Below, in pieces: positions 1 through 6,579 of a stretch of 11,515 nucleotides of DNA (position 1 is the stretch's first letter; each line of letters starts with the position of its first letter). The DNA comes from an uncultured Eubacterium sp. (GTDB taxonomy: Bacteria > Bacillota > Clostridia > Lachnospirales > Lachnospiraceae), in the NCBI GenBank assembly GCA_958446835.1, contig CAUCXT010000061.1, forward strand, positions 1-11,515. Reading direction: 5' to 3'. A program made the position numbers and the translations under genes. The notes under the pieces are model-generated. The model was given only the letters and a program-made list of their open reading frames with translations, was not told the DNA's origin and ran no database searches.

Positions 1-472
1 TACAGGACGTTTCGTAATCGGCGGACCTAACGGAGACAGCGGTCTTACAGGACGTAAGATTATCGTTGACACCTACGGCGGATTTGCACGTCACGGCGGC
101 GGAGCTTTCTCAGGCAAGGACTGCACCAAGGTTGACCGTTCGGCAGCTTACGCAGCACGTTATGTAGCTAAGAACATCGTTGCGGCAGGACTTGCAGAGC
201 GCTGTGAGATTCAGCTTTCATACGCTATCGGTGTCGCACAGCCTACATCAATCAATATAGACACATTCGGCACAGGCAAGGTATCGGATGACAAGCTTTC
301 TGAGATAGTTGCGGAGAACTTCGATTTAAGACCTGCCGGAATCATCAGGATGCTTGATCTTAGAAGACCAATCTACAAGCAGACAGCAGCCTACGGACAT
401 TTCGGACGCCATGACATCGATGTACCTTGGGAGAAGCTGGATAAGGTTGACGATTTAAAGAAATATTTGTAA
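1..472 (+). CDS. metK: S-adenosylmethionine synthetase, C-terminal part (5' end outside window)
   Basis: This is the last 156 residues of methionine adenosyltransferase, the cytosolic enzyme that makes S-adenosylmethionine from ATP and methionine; full-length members have about 390-400 residues. The first whole codon is at base 2 and the stop TAA is at 470-472. The family signature GGGAFSGKDCTKVDRSAAY is intact; its Gly-rich stretch and Lys/Asp residues form part of the ATP/phosphate site in known MetK structures. The central IGVAQPTSI segment and the C-terminal HFGRHDIDVPWEKLD stretch are also typical of the family. Nothing suggests damage in the visible part. The gene is followed by its own intrinsic terminator, so it is probably transcribed separately from the two-component genes downstream. 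The identification is secure; only the missing N-terminal portion is unknown. Confidence 0.97.
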   Translation, partial: TGRFVIGGPNGDSGLTGRKIIVDTYGGFARHGGGAFSGKDCTKVDRSAAYAARYVAKNIVAAGLAERCEIQLSYAIGVAQPTSINIDTFGTGKVSDDKLSEIVAENFDLRPAGIIRMLDLRRPIYKQTAAYGHFGRHDIDVPWEKLDKVDDLKKYL

Positions 473-519
473 TTGTTTATATTTAATTTATAAATTCCGC
501 CACAATAATGTGGTACAAT

Positions 520-551
520 GGACGCATAGGTATGGCTTATGCGTCCTTTTT
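520..551 (+). terminator. Intrinsic terminator after metK
   Basis: A perfect 9-bp stem, GGACGCATA (520-528) with TATGCGTCC (538-546), has a 9-base loop and is followed at once by five T residues (547-551). It lies 47 bases past the metK stop and 61 bases before the kinase start, the expected place for a Rho-independent terminator of metK. A smaller hairpin, CCACA/TGTGG at 500-513, sits just upstream and may add to the structure. Confidence 0.85.
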
Positions 552-553
552 AC

Positions 554-578
554 ATTATGAAATGTAGATTATGTAATG
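554..578 (+). promoter_or_regulatory. Direct-repeat operator candidate upstream of the two-component genes
   Basis: ATTATGAAATG (554-564) and ATTATGTAATG (568-578) match at 10 of 11 positions and are 14 bases apart start to start. They lie immediately upstream of a possible -10 site and between the metK terminator and the kinase gene. OmpR-family regulators usually bind tandem direct half-sites, normally spaced about 10-11 bases, so autoregulation by the downstream regulator is possible but the spacing is not classical. A 6-bp inverted repeat, TACATT/AATGTA at 551-566, overlaps the first copy. The repeats are seen directly; the function is inference. Confidence 0.35.
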
Positions 579-580
579 GA

Positions 581-589
581 TGATATAAG
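581..589 (+). promoter_or_regulatory. Possible extended -10 promoter for the two-component operon
   Basis: The sequence TGATATAAG fits an extended -10 site (TGn followed by TATAAG, five of six to TATAAT). The position 17 bases upstream does not hold a good -35, which extended -10 promoters can tolerate. Transcription would begin near 596, just upstream of the Shine-Dalgarno of the kinase gene. The terminator at 520-551 means that some promoter is needed in this gap. Confidence 0.35.
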
Positions 590-612
590 CCGTGTGACAG
601 AGAGGTGTTAAC

Positions 613-2124
613 ATGAAGCTTAAAACAAAAATCCAGATGGCGTTCTGCGTTCTGTGTGTAGTTCCGTTAATACTTGTACTGGCGGTGCTCAGCGTTGGAA
701 CATACAAATTAAAGACGATTTACCATACATACAAGATAGATTTGAATACATATACGGTCATGCTCAATCCTATGCTGGCATTCAACGCGGTCAATTCAAG
801 CATACAGGCTGAGCTTGAGACGGTGAGGGACGCCAATCCGGATTTATTATGTGATAAGGATTATCTTGACGAATATTGCAACGGACTGACAAATGATGCA
901 ACGGACATTATAGTAAATATGGACGGTGAGTATGTCTATTCGAGCTATGACGATAATCTTGAGGATGAATTATATGCAGAGCTTACCAAGATGGAGGCGC
1001 TTGGAAAGCTTGACGGGCTTCACGGCGGAATGTATCTTGGCGGGGATCTGCAGATGCTTGTCAACAGGGTTATATTTGACTGCAGCAACGGAAAAGAGGG
1101 CAGGCTCTATATTGTCACACACATAGAGCATATTGTTCCGCAGGTCAAGAGCATGCTCATCATCTTCTTCGTGAGTCTGGCAGCTATACTTATTGCAGCG
1201 AGCGGCTGCATAAGCGTGTGGGTATACAGGGGACTTGTCACTCCTATCAAGAAGCTGCAGGATGCAACGCATAACATCGCTGAGGGCAATCTTGATTTTA
1301 ACCTCAAGAGCAACAGACATGATGAGATAGGTGAACTCATAGACGATTTCGAGGTTATGAGAAAGAAGCTCAAGGAGTCTGCCGAGGAGAAAATCCAGAA
1401 TGACAAGGAGAGCAGAGAGCTTATCAGCAATATCTCACATGACCTAAAGACACCTATGACGGCGATAAAGGGTTACGTTGAGGGAATTATGGACGGCATT
1501 GCGGATACTCCTGAGAAGATGGACAGATACGTGAGAACCATCTATAATAAGACGGTGGACATGGATAAGCTGATAAATGAGCTTACCCTGTATTCTAAGA
1601 TAGATGCCAACAAGATTCCGTACAATTTTAATAAGATTAATGTCGCTGAGTATTTTGACGATTGCGTGAGTGAGCTGAAGGTGGAGTTAGAGTCGAAAAA
1701 TATTGAGCTTGGATATTTTAACTACGCGGACAAGGCGGCGGTAATAATTGCCGACCCGGAGCAGCTTAAGAGAGTTATCAACAACATCATAAGCAACTCT
1801 GTCAAATACATGTCCACGGACATAAAGGGCATAATCAATATCAGGATAAGCGACGCGGATGACTTTGTGCAGTTTGAGATAGAGGATAACGGAAAGGGCA
1901 TAGCGCAGAAGGATGTGCAGTATATTTTTGACCGCTTTTACAGGACGGATTCCTCCAGAAATTCGGCACAGGGCGGCAGCGGAATAGGACTGTCAATTGT
2001 AAAGAAGATTATAAGCGATCATGGCGGACAGATATGGGCTACCAGCAAGGAAGGTACAGGCACGGTGATGCATTTTGTGCTTAGAAAATATAAAAATCAG
2101 GAGAGTGGAGAGAGCAATGAGTAA
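613..2124 (+). CDS. Membrane sensor histidine kinase (HAMP-HisKA-HATPase)
   Basis: A 503-residue sensor kinase that should autophosphorylate on His and pass the phosphate to the regulator encoded next. A first membrane segment spans about residues 9-31. An extracytoplasmic sensor region follows (about 32-178, no family recognised), then a second membrane segment (about 180-205) and a HAMP linker (about 206-255). The dimerisation/phosphoacceptor helix holds SNISHDLKTPMTA with His276. The ATPase domain shows an N-box with Asn391 and Asn395, the G1 box D425-N-G-K-G429, an F-box-like FDRFYRTD stretch and the glycine lid GGSGIGLS (454-461), so it looks catalytically complete. GAGAGGTG lies just upstream of the ATG. 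The stop overlaps the regulator start by 8 bases, implying translational coupling. The signal sensed cannot be read from the sequence. Similar architectures include PhoR/BaeS-like kinases, but no specific orthologue is claimed. Confidence 0.93.
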   Translation: MKLKTKIQMAFCVLCVVPLILVLAVLSVGTYKLKTIYHTYKIDLNTYTVMLNPMLAFNAVNSSIQAELETVRDANPDLLCDKDYLDEYCNGLTNDATDIIVNMDGEYVYSSYDDNLEDELYAELTKMEALGKLDGLHGGMYLGGDLQMLVNRVIFDCSNGKEGRLYIVTHIEHIVPQVKSMLIIFFVSLAAILIAASGCISVWVYRGLVTPIKKLQDATHNIAEGNLDFNLKSNRHDEIGELIDDFEVMRKKLKESAEEKIQNDKESRELISNISHDLKTPMTAIKGYVEGIMDGIADTPEKMDRYVRTIYNKTVDMDKLINELTLYSKIDANKIPYNFNKINVAEYFDDCVSELKVELESKNIELGYFNYADKAAVIIADPEQLKRVINNIISNSVKYMSTDIKGIINIRISDADDFVQFEIEDNGKGIAQKDVQYIFDRFYRTDSSRNSAQGGSGIGLSIVKKIISDHGGQIWATSKEGTGTVMHFVLRKYKNQESGESNE

Positions 2125-2806
2125 GATATTGATTATTGAGGATGAGGAAAGTATCGCAGAGCTTGAGAGGGATTATCTTGAGATAAGCAGCTATGAGGTC
2201 ACCATCTGCAATGACGGTGAGAAGGGACTTAAGGAAGCACTTGATAATGAGTATGACCTGTATATACTTGACCTCATGCTTCCGGGCGTTGATGGCTTTG
2301 AAATCTGCAAGGCTATCAGAAACAAGAAGAATACACCTATTATAATGGTATCAGCCAAGAAGGACGATATCGACAAGATAAGAGGCTTAGGACTTGGCGC
2401 GGATGACTATATGACTAAGCCGTTCAGCCCAAGTGAACTTGTGGCGCGTGTCAAGGCTCATCTTGCACGATATGAGAGACTTGTCGGAAGCGCTGTTCCG
2501 GAGAATGATGTGATTGAGATACGTGGACTCAAGATTGACAAGACCGCACGCCGTGTATTCGTGAACGGTGAGGAAAAGACCTTCACAACGAAGGAGTTCG
2601 ACCTTCTCACCTTCCTTGCGCAGAATCCTAATCATGTGTACTCCAAGGAGGAGCTGTTCAACAAGATATGGGATATGGAGTCGATCGGTGACATTGCGAC
2701 CGTTACCGTTCATATCAAGAAGATACGTGAGAAGATTGAGTTCGATACATCGAATCCTCAGTACATAGAAACTATCTGGGGTGTTGGGTATCGTTTCAAA
2801 GCTTAG
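2117..2806 (+). CDS. OmpR/PhoB-family DNA-binding response regulator
   Basis: A 229-residue regulator and presumed partner of the kinase upstream. The receiver domain (about 1-120) starts MSKILIIEDEE, with the acidic pocket in the EDE residues, the phosphoacceptor Asp52 in the ILDLMLPGVDG stretch, and the conserved Lys in the MTKPF loop. A winged-helix DNA-binding domain (about 130-229) ends TVHIKKIREKI...IETIWGVGYRFKA, standard for the OmpR family. The ATG at 2117 is chosen because the protein then begins exactly at the receiver fold and has GTGGAGAG upstream; an in-frame upstream start at 2075 would add 14 residues encoded inside the kinase gene and is unlikely. The gene overlaps the kinase stop within ATGAGTAA. 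The odd feature is downstream: a second diverged copy of the terminal codons and an inverted copy of the 3' end (described separately), suggesting that this 3' end was rearranged or replaced. Confidence 0.94.
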   Translation: MSKILIIEDEESIAELERDYLEISSYEVTICNDGEKGLKEALDNEYDLYILDLMLPGVDGFEICKAIRNKKNTPIIMVSAKKDDIDKIRGLGLGADDYMTKPFSPSELVARVKAHLARYERLVGSAVPENDVIEIRGLKIDKTARRVFVNGEEKTFTTKEFDLLTFLAQNPNHVYSKEELFNKIWDMESIGDIATVTVHIKKIREKIEFDTSNPQYIETIWGVGYRFKA

Positions 2807-2828
2807 GTATTGAACCCCAGATAGTTTC
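2768..2828. repeat. 15-bp inverted repeat straddling the regulator stop codon
   Basis: GAAACTATCTGGGGT (2768-2782, coding for part of IETIWG) is repeated exactly in inverted form as ACCCCAGATAGTTTC (2814-2828), 31 bases later and beyond the stop at 2804-2806. The transcript could form a 15-bp hairpin enclosing the stop codon. The inner CCCCAGA (2815-2821) can instead pair with TCTGGGG at 2835-2841, so the two foldings exclude each other. No T-run follows either hairpin, so a normal intrinsic terminator is not indicated. Confidence 0.75.
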
Positions 2829-2866
2829 AGAACTTCTGGGGAGTAGGTTATAGATTTAAAGCTTAA
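2829..2866 (+). pseudogene. Remnant of a second OmpR-family regulator 3' end (WGVGYRFKA-stop)
   Basis: From 2837 to 2866 the sequence reads TGG GGA GTA GGT TAT AGA TTT AAA GCT TAA, coding WGVGYRFKA and stop. This is exactly the C-terminus of the complete regulator just upstream (2777-2806). Seven of the ten codons, including the stop, differ between the copies, and every difference is synonymous. That pattern is expected from two diverged coding sequences, not from a recent slippage duplication. The remnant is in the same frame as the regulator but separated from it by stops at 2804 and 2822, so it is not translated with it. The similarity to the upstream copy fades quickly before the TGG codon. 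The simplest reading is the leftover tail of an older allele or paralogue after gene replacement; WGVGYRFK is widely conserved in the family, so which gene it came from is uncertain. Confidence 0.7.
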
Positions 2867-2876
2867 AAGGATTTTT

Positions 2877-3647
2877 ATGAGAGACATTAAAGAATGTATT
2901 GTATATGAGGATGACGACATCTGCGTGTGCCACAAGCCGTCCGGGGTGCTGACGCAGTCGGACAGGGGCTTTTCGCAGGACGTGGTGAGTGCGCTTATGA
3001 CCTATGAGAGAAAGAAGGGGAATAAGGCGCCGTTTATAGCTCCTGTGAACAGGCTTGACAGGTCGGTTGAGGGGCTTGTGCTGTATGCTAAGAACAGCAA
3101 GGCGGCGGCGAAACTCACAAGACAGATAACGCAGGGTGAGGTTGACAAGTGCTACTATGCCGTGGTTAAGGTCACGGATAGGAAGGGCATGGAGAATATA
3201 CAGAAGGAATATAGCGACAGCGCTGTAATCACCCTTGAAAATTATCTTCTGAAGGATTCAAGGACAAATATGTCGCGTGTTGTGCCGGAGGGAACGGACG
3301 GTGCGAAGAAGGCAGTGCTTGAGTATCAGGTGCTTGGCGTTGAGGCTGAGGAAGGGCTTGCTTTACTGAGGGTGAAGCTTCACACCGGGCGGCACCACCA
3401 GATAAGGGTGCAGTTGTCTGAGGCGGGAATGCCAATCTTAAATGATACAAAATATGGCGCCGCACCTGATGAGGAAAAGGCGAAAGGCGGTGTACGCACC
3501 AACAGGGATGAGGCGCTTGCGCTGTGTTCCTACAGACTGGTGTTTGCGCACCCGGTCACAAGAAAAAAACTTACATTTGAGGTCATTCCGAAGGGAAAGA
3601 GCTTTGAGCTGTTTTCTGAGGATTTATGTAAAAGGGACAATATCTGA
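2877..3647 (+). CDS. RluA-family pseudouridine synthase
   Basis: A 256-residue protein expected to isomerise uridine to pseudouridine in rRNA or tRNA. The catalytic motif reads VNRLDRSVEGLVLYAK, with the nucleophile Asp61 in RLDR. The second family hallmark, TGRHHQIRVQLSEAGMPILNDTKYG, follows near residues 167-190. Most relatives have His before RLD; here it is Asn. There is no N-terminal S4 RNA-binding domain: the protein opens directly with the catalytic fold (IVYEDDDICVCHKPSGVLTQ), as in short single-domain members of the family. The target uridine cannot be predicted. The ATG at 2877 has AAAAGG a few bases upstream. The gene is 70 bases past the regulator stop and follows the recombination-scar region; there is no terminator between them, so read-through from the two-component genes is possible. 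Confidence 0.9.
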   Translation: MRDIKECIVYEDDDICVCHKPSGVLTQSDRGFSQDVVSALMTYERKKGNKAPFIAPVNRLDRSVEGLVLYAKNSKAAAKLTRQITQGEVDKCYYAVVKVTDRKGMENIQKEYSDSAVITLENYLLKDSRTNMSRVVPEGTDGAKKAVLEYQVLGVEAEEGLALLRVKLHTGRHHQIRVQLSEAGMPILNDTKYGAAPDEEKAKGGVRTNRDEALALCSYRLVFAHPVTRKKLTFEVIPKGKSFELFSEDLCKRDNI

Positions 3648-3725
3648 GCTGTAAACAGATGGCTGTTTTATATGAATACAAGGTTCTGTTTATGGTAATA
3701 CTACTCTCACAGGCTGGAGGGTGGT

Positions 3726-4784
3726 ATGGGCGCAGATAAGAGAAATATAATAATATATATAGGAGTTACAGCAGTTGTATATCTGGTATTTAAGTATATT
3801 ATGCCGCTGGCAGCTCCTTTTATTATTGCTTTTTTGCTTGCGGCGGGGCTGAATGGACAGGTGCGGCTGTTAAACAGAAGGCTGAGATTGAAAAGAAGCA
3901 TTGCTGCGGTGGTGCTTATGATTTTCTGGGGCGGCGTGATTGCCGCAATACTGTGGCTGTTGGGCGGACTTCTCATCGCACAGATAAAGAATGTCATAGA
4001 CAATTATGAGCTGTACTATGCGTATATAAATGACGGAATGTGCAGCTTCTGTGAGGGTGTGGACGGCTTCATGGGCTTTACGGGCGGAACCACGCTGGCG
4101 TATATTGATTCGGGAATCATAGGACTTATGGAGAGCACGCGCGACAAAATAATGCCGTCCATAATGGGCGGTTCAATCGGGGCGTTCAAGGGCTTCATAA
4201 CATTCTCAGGCGTGTTTGTGATATTTTTTATGGCATTATATTTTTTTATGAAGGACTATGACAGGATGTTAGAGGCGGCAGGAACGTCACAGTATGCGGA
4301 GGAGTTCGATTTCTTCTATACCAGAACAGGAAAAATTATATATACCTTTATCAAAACGCAGTTGATAATAATGACCATCACAATGGTAATCTGCGGTGTG
4401 GGGCTTCTGTGGCTGCGAAATCCATACTGGCTCCTGTTGGGAATAGTGCTGGGGCTTGTCGATGCCCTGCCTGTATTTGGAACAGGAACTATTCTCACGC
4501 CGTGGGCGGTGGTGTGCGTGCTGTGCGGAAGATACAGATATGCGGCGGTTCTTCTTGCAATGTGCTTTATAAGCTACATCGTGCGCGAATACCTTGAACC
4601 CAAGCTCATGGGAAAGGGGCTTGGCACACACCCACTCGGAATGTTAGCCGCCGTGTATGTGGGGCTGGTGCTGTTCGGCGTGACAGGCGTTATCACAGGA
4701 CCTCTGGCATTTATCCTAATCAGGGAACTGGTGACATTTATAAACTGGAAGCAGGAAAACAGCACGCGAAGCCCCAATGGGTGA
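3726..4784 (+). CDS. ytvI: YtvI-like AI-2E family multi-pass membrane protein
   Basis: A 352-residue polytopic membrane protein. Hydrophobic segments are visible at the N-terminus (IIIYIGVTAVVYLVF, then PLAAPFIIAFLLAA), near residues 60-85 (VVLMIFWGGVIAAILWLLGG), near 155-175, near 210-250, and through the C-terminal half. The AI-2E transporter/UPF0118 family signature is clear: LLGIVLGLVDALPVFGTGTILTPWA, then REYLEPKLMGKGLGTHPLGMLAAVYVGLVLFG and GPLAFILIRELV. Within this family the DALPVFGTGTILTPWA form resembles the YtvI branch, linked in Bacillus and clostridia to sporulation-stage membranes; transport of autoinducer-2 should not be assumed. The start at 3726 has GGAGGGTGG directly upstream. 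The gene lies 78 bases after the pseudouridine synthase. The family call is strong, the YtvI assignment moderate. Confidence 0.75.
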   Translation: MGADKRNIIIYIGVTAVVYLVFKYIMPLAAPFIIAFLLAAGLNGQVRLLNRRLRLKRSIAAVVLMIFWGGVIAAILWLLGGLLIAQIKNVIDNYELYYAYINDGMCSFCEGVDGFMGFTGGTTLAYIDSGIIGLMESTRDKIMPSIMGGSIGAFKGFITFSGVFVIFFMALYFFMKDYDRMLEAAGTSQYAEEFDFFYTRTGKIIYTFIKTQLIIMTITMVICGVGLLWLRNPYWLLLGIVLGLVDALPVFGTGTILTPWAVVCVLCGRYRYAAVLLAMCFISYIVREYLEPKLMGKGLGTHPLGMLAAVYVGLVLFGVTGVITGPLAFILIRELVTFINWKQENSTRSPNG

Positions 4785-4809
4785 AATTTTTCACGCGCGA
4801 ACATTTTGC

Positions 4810-4838
4810 TTGTATTGAAAAGTCGCGGTGTATATAAT
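4810..4838 (+). promoter_or_regulatory. Candidate sigma-A promoter upstream of the palindrome and envelope genes
   Basis: TTGTAT (4810-4815), a 17-base spacer, then a consensus TATAAT (4833-4838). The -35 is weak (three of six) but the -10 is perfect and spacing is optimal. A transcript starting near 4845 would carry the whole palindromic element (4875-5096) as its leader before reaching the MBOAT start at 5129. There is no other clear promoter in the 344-base gap. Confidence 0.5.
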
Positions 4839-4874
4839 GGATTATATTTACATTGATTTATAATAAGTATAGGT

Positions 4875-5096
4875 AATTGCGAAACTCAAATTTTATGGTA
4901 AACAGTTGTGCAATTTTTCTAGTACACTGCCGGACCCTTTGAAACCAGTAATAGTTCACGTAGTGAACTAATGTTCTCAGCGGCTGTATTTTAGCCGCTT
5001 ATGTACCGCTACTGGTTTCAAGGAGTGAGAACGTGTCCGGAAGGGTACTAGAAAAATTGCACAACGTACGGCTGACACAAACAGAGTTTCGCAATT
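4875..5096 (+). repeat. 222-base nested palindromic element with terminal inverted repeats, copy 1
   Basis: This non-coding element fills most of the 4785-5128 gap. Its ends are AATTGCGAAACTC (4875-4887) and the exact inverse GAGTTTCGCAATT (5084-5096); the match extends outward by GT/AC. Inside lie a perfect 21-bp stem (4905-4925 with 5045-5065), CCGGAC/GTCCGG (4930-4935 with 5035-5040), and a perfect 12-bp stem (4939-4950 with 5010-5021). At the top are two hairpins: TAGTTCAC/GTGAACTA with loop GTA (4952-4970) and AGCGGCT/AGCCGCT (4979-4999). A second copy, inverted, occurs at 11089-11309. The terminal repeats, lack of coding capacity and dispersal point to a miniature inverted-repeat element. 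AATT flanks each end in both copies, but as it is self-complementary it could be part of the terminal repeat or a duplicated target. The plus orientation is assigned arbitrarily to this copy. Confidence 0.85.
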
Positions 5097-5128
5097 ACAT
5101 CACGCAATTATGAAATAAGAGGTGAAAA

Positions 5129-6559
5129 ATGGTCTTTTCTTCAGCAGTTTTTTTGTTTGCATTTCTGCCGATAGTTTTTATACTGCATACGCTTATTCAG
5201 AACACAACGGCAAGAAATATATTGTTGATAGCGGCAAGCCTGTTATTCTACGCATGGGGTGAGCCTGTATACATTCTGTTGCTGCTCTTGTCGATACTGG
5301 TCAATTTCGTGCTTGGCAGGTTCGTGTGGGGCAGAAAGCCGGTGTTGGTGGCTGGTGTGGTTATCAATCTCGCATTCCTTATTGTATTTAAGTATGCCGG
5401 ATTCATAGTGCAGTCACTCAATGCCATTCCGTTCATCAATATAAAGGCCCCCGGAATCAGTATGCCGATAGGAATATCCTTCTACACATTTCAGGCGATG
5501 TCGTATGTCATAGATACATACCGGGATGAGGAGAAACGTCCGGGAAGCTTTTTCGATGTGATGTTGTATATCTGCCTGTTTCCGCAGCTCGTCGCAGGTC
5601 CTATAGTAAAATATAATTCCGTGAGAGAGCAGTTAAGAAGCAGACAGGTGAGTGCGGAGGGAAGCTCAGCCGGAATCCGCAGATTCATAATAGGTCTTTC
5701 CAAGAAAATGCTCATAGCCAATGTCATGGCAGTTGCGGTGGACAAGATGTTCGCACTCGACATGGCGCAGCTTGATACGGCTTCGGCGTGGGTTGGAGCG
5801 GTGTGTTATCTGTTCCAGATATATTTTGACTTTTCGGGCTACAGCGATATGGCTGTCGGAATGGGCAAGATGTTCGGATTTACATTTCCAGAGAACTTTG
5901 ACTATCCGTACACCGCGTCCTCTGTAAGACAGTTCTGGAAAAAATGGCATATATCGCTCACCTCGTGGTTCAGGGAATATCTGTATTTCCCACTGGGAGG
6001 CAACAGAAAGGGGAAGGCAAGAACGCTCTTTAACAGATTTTTTGTGTTCCTATGTACTGGAATCTGGCATGGGGCTAACTGGACATTCGTGGTGTGGGGA
6101 ATATATCATGGGCTTCTCACAATGCTTGAGACGGTTCTGGTCAAGGAAAAAAAGCCGCGCAGTGCCGGGAATACGGCGGAGGCGTATAAAGACAATCAGC
6201 CTGCGAAGAAAAATGTATTTTTAAACATTGCAGGACATGTCTACACGCTTCTTGCCGTCACGATAGGCTTTGTCATATTCAGAGCCGACAATATGGCGCA
6301 GGCAGGGCACTTTATAGCTAACATGTTCGTATTTAACACGACACATACAGGCGTGATGACGGCTGTATCGGTTATGAGCCCTCTTTTTATAATAACCACA
6401 TTCATCGCGGCGGCTGCCTGCACACCGGTTCTTAAGAGACTGCCGGAAAATAAGGTGACAAGGTATGCGGGGATGGTGGCAACCGTGGTTTTATATCTCC
6501 TGTGTATTATGGAGATTGCGGCAGGAAGCTATAATCCGTTCATATATTTCAGATTTTAA
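5129..6559 (+). CDS. MBOAT-family O-acyltransferase (AlgI-like)
   Basis: A 476-residue polytopic membrane protein of the membrane-bound O-acyltransferase family. It begins MVFSSAVFLFAFLPIVF, the usual opening of AlgI-type proteins, and continues ARNILLIAASLLFYAWGEP. The family core is present: PIGISFYTFQAMSYVIDTYR, FPQLVAGPIVKY, YLFQIYFDFSGYSDMAVGMG, FPENFDYPY, FWKKWHISLTSWFREYLYFPLGGNR and GIWHGANWTFVVWGIYHG, including conserved histidines 314 and 327. Known relatives move acyl groups, usually acetyl, across the membrane for attachment to alginate, peptidoglycan or other surface polymers. The next gene encodes a DHHW/AlgX-type protein, the expected extracytoplasmic partner. AAGAGGTG precedes the ATG with good spacing. 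A promoter-like site and a large palindrome lie upstream. The acceptor polymer is unknown, and no glycan-synthesis genes are visible here. Confidence 0.92.
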   Translation: MVFSSAVFLFAFLPIVFILHTLIQNTTARNILLIAASLLFYAWGEPVYILLLLLSILVNFVLGRFVWGRKPVLVAGVVINLAFLIVFKYAGFIVQSLNAIPFINIKAPGISMPIGISFYTFQAMSYVIDTYRDEEKRPGSFFDVMLYICLFPQLVAGPIVKYNSVREQLRSRQVSAEGSSAGIRRFIIGLSKKMLIANVMAVAVDKMFALDMAQLDTASAWVGAVCYLFQIYFDFSGYSDMAVGMGKMFGFTFPENFDYPYTASSVRQFWKKWHISLTSWFREYLYFPLGGNRKGKARTLFNRFFVFLCTGIWHGANWTFVVWGIYHGLLTMLETVLVKEKKPRSAGNTAEAYKDNQPAKKNVFLNIAGHVYTLLAVTIGFVIFRADNMAQAGHFIANMFVFNTTHTGVMTAVSVMSPLFIITTFIAAAACTPVLKRLPENKVTRYAGMVATVVLYLLCIMEIAAGSYNPFIYFRF

Positions 6560-6579
6560 GATTGGAAATGGGGATAGGT

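Noticed and set aside
2387..2935. 182-codon open frame on the minus strand across the regulator 3' end and the tail remnant
   Set aside because: It is antisense to a well-supported regulator and the start of the pseudouridine synthase, has no recognisable protein features, and is explained as a shadow frame.
3653..3670. AAACAG/CTGTTT hairpin followed by a short T/A stretch as a terminator after the pseudouridine synthase
   Set aside because: Only a 6-bp AT-rich stem with no real T-tract; it could be chance.
4781..4794. GTGAAA/TTTCAC hairpin at the ytvI stop as a terminator
   Set aside because: The stem is short with a 2-base loop, and the sequence after it is GC-rich rather than T-rich.
4905..5065. 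Integron attC-like recombination site
   Set aside because: The GTTGTGC...GCACAAC arms are in the opposite order to the attC R-box arrangement, no integrase or cassette structure is present, and the terminal repeats fit a miniature inverted-repeat element better.
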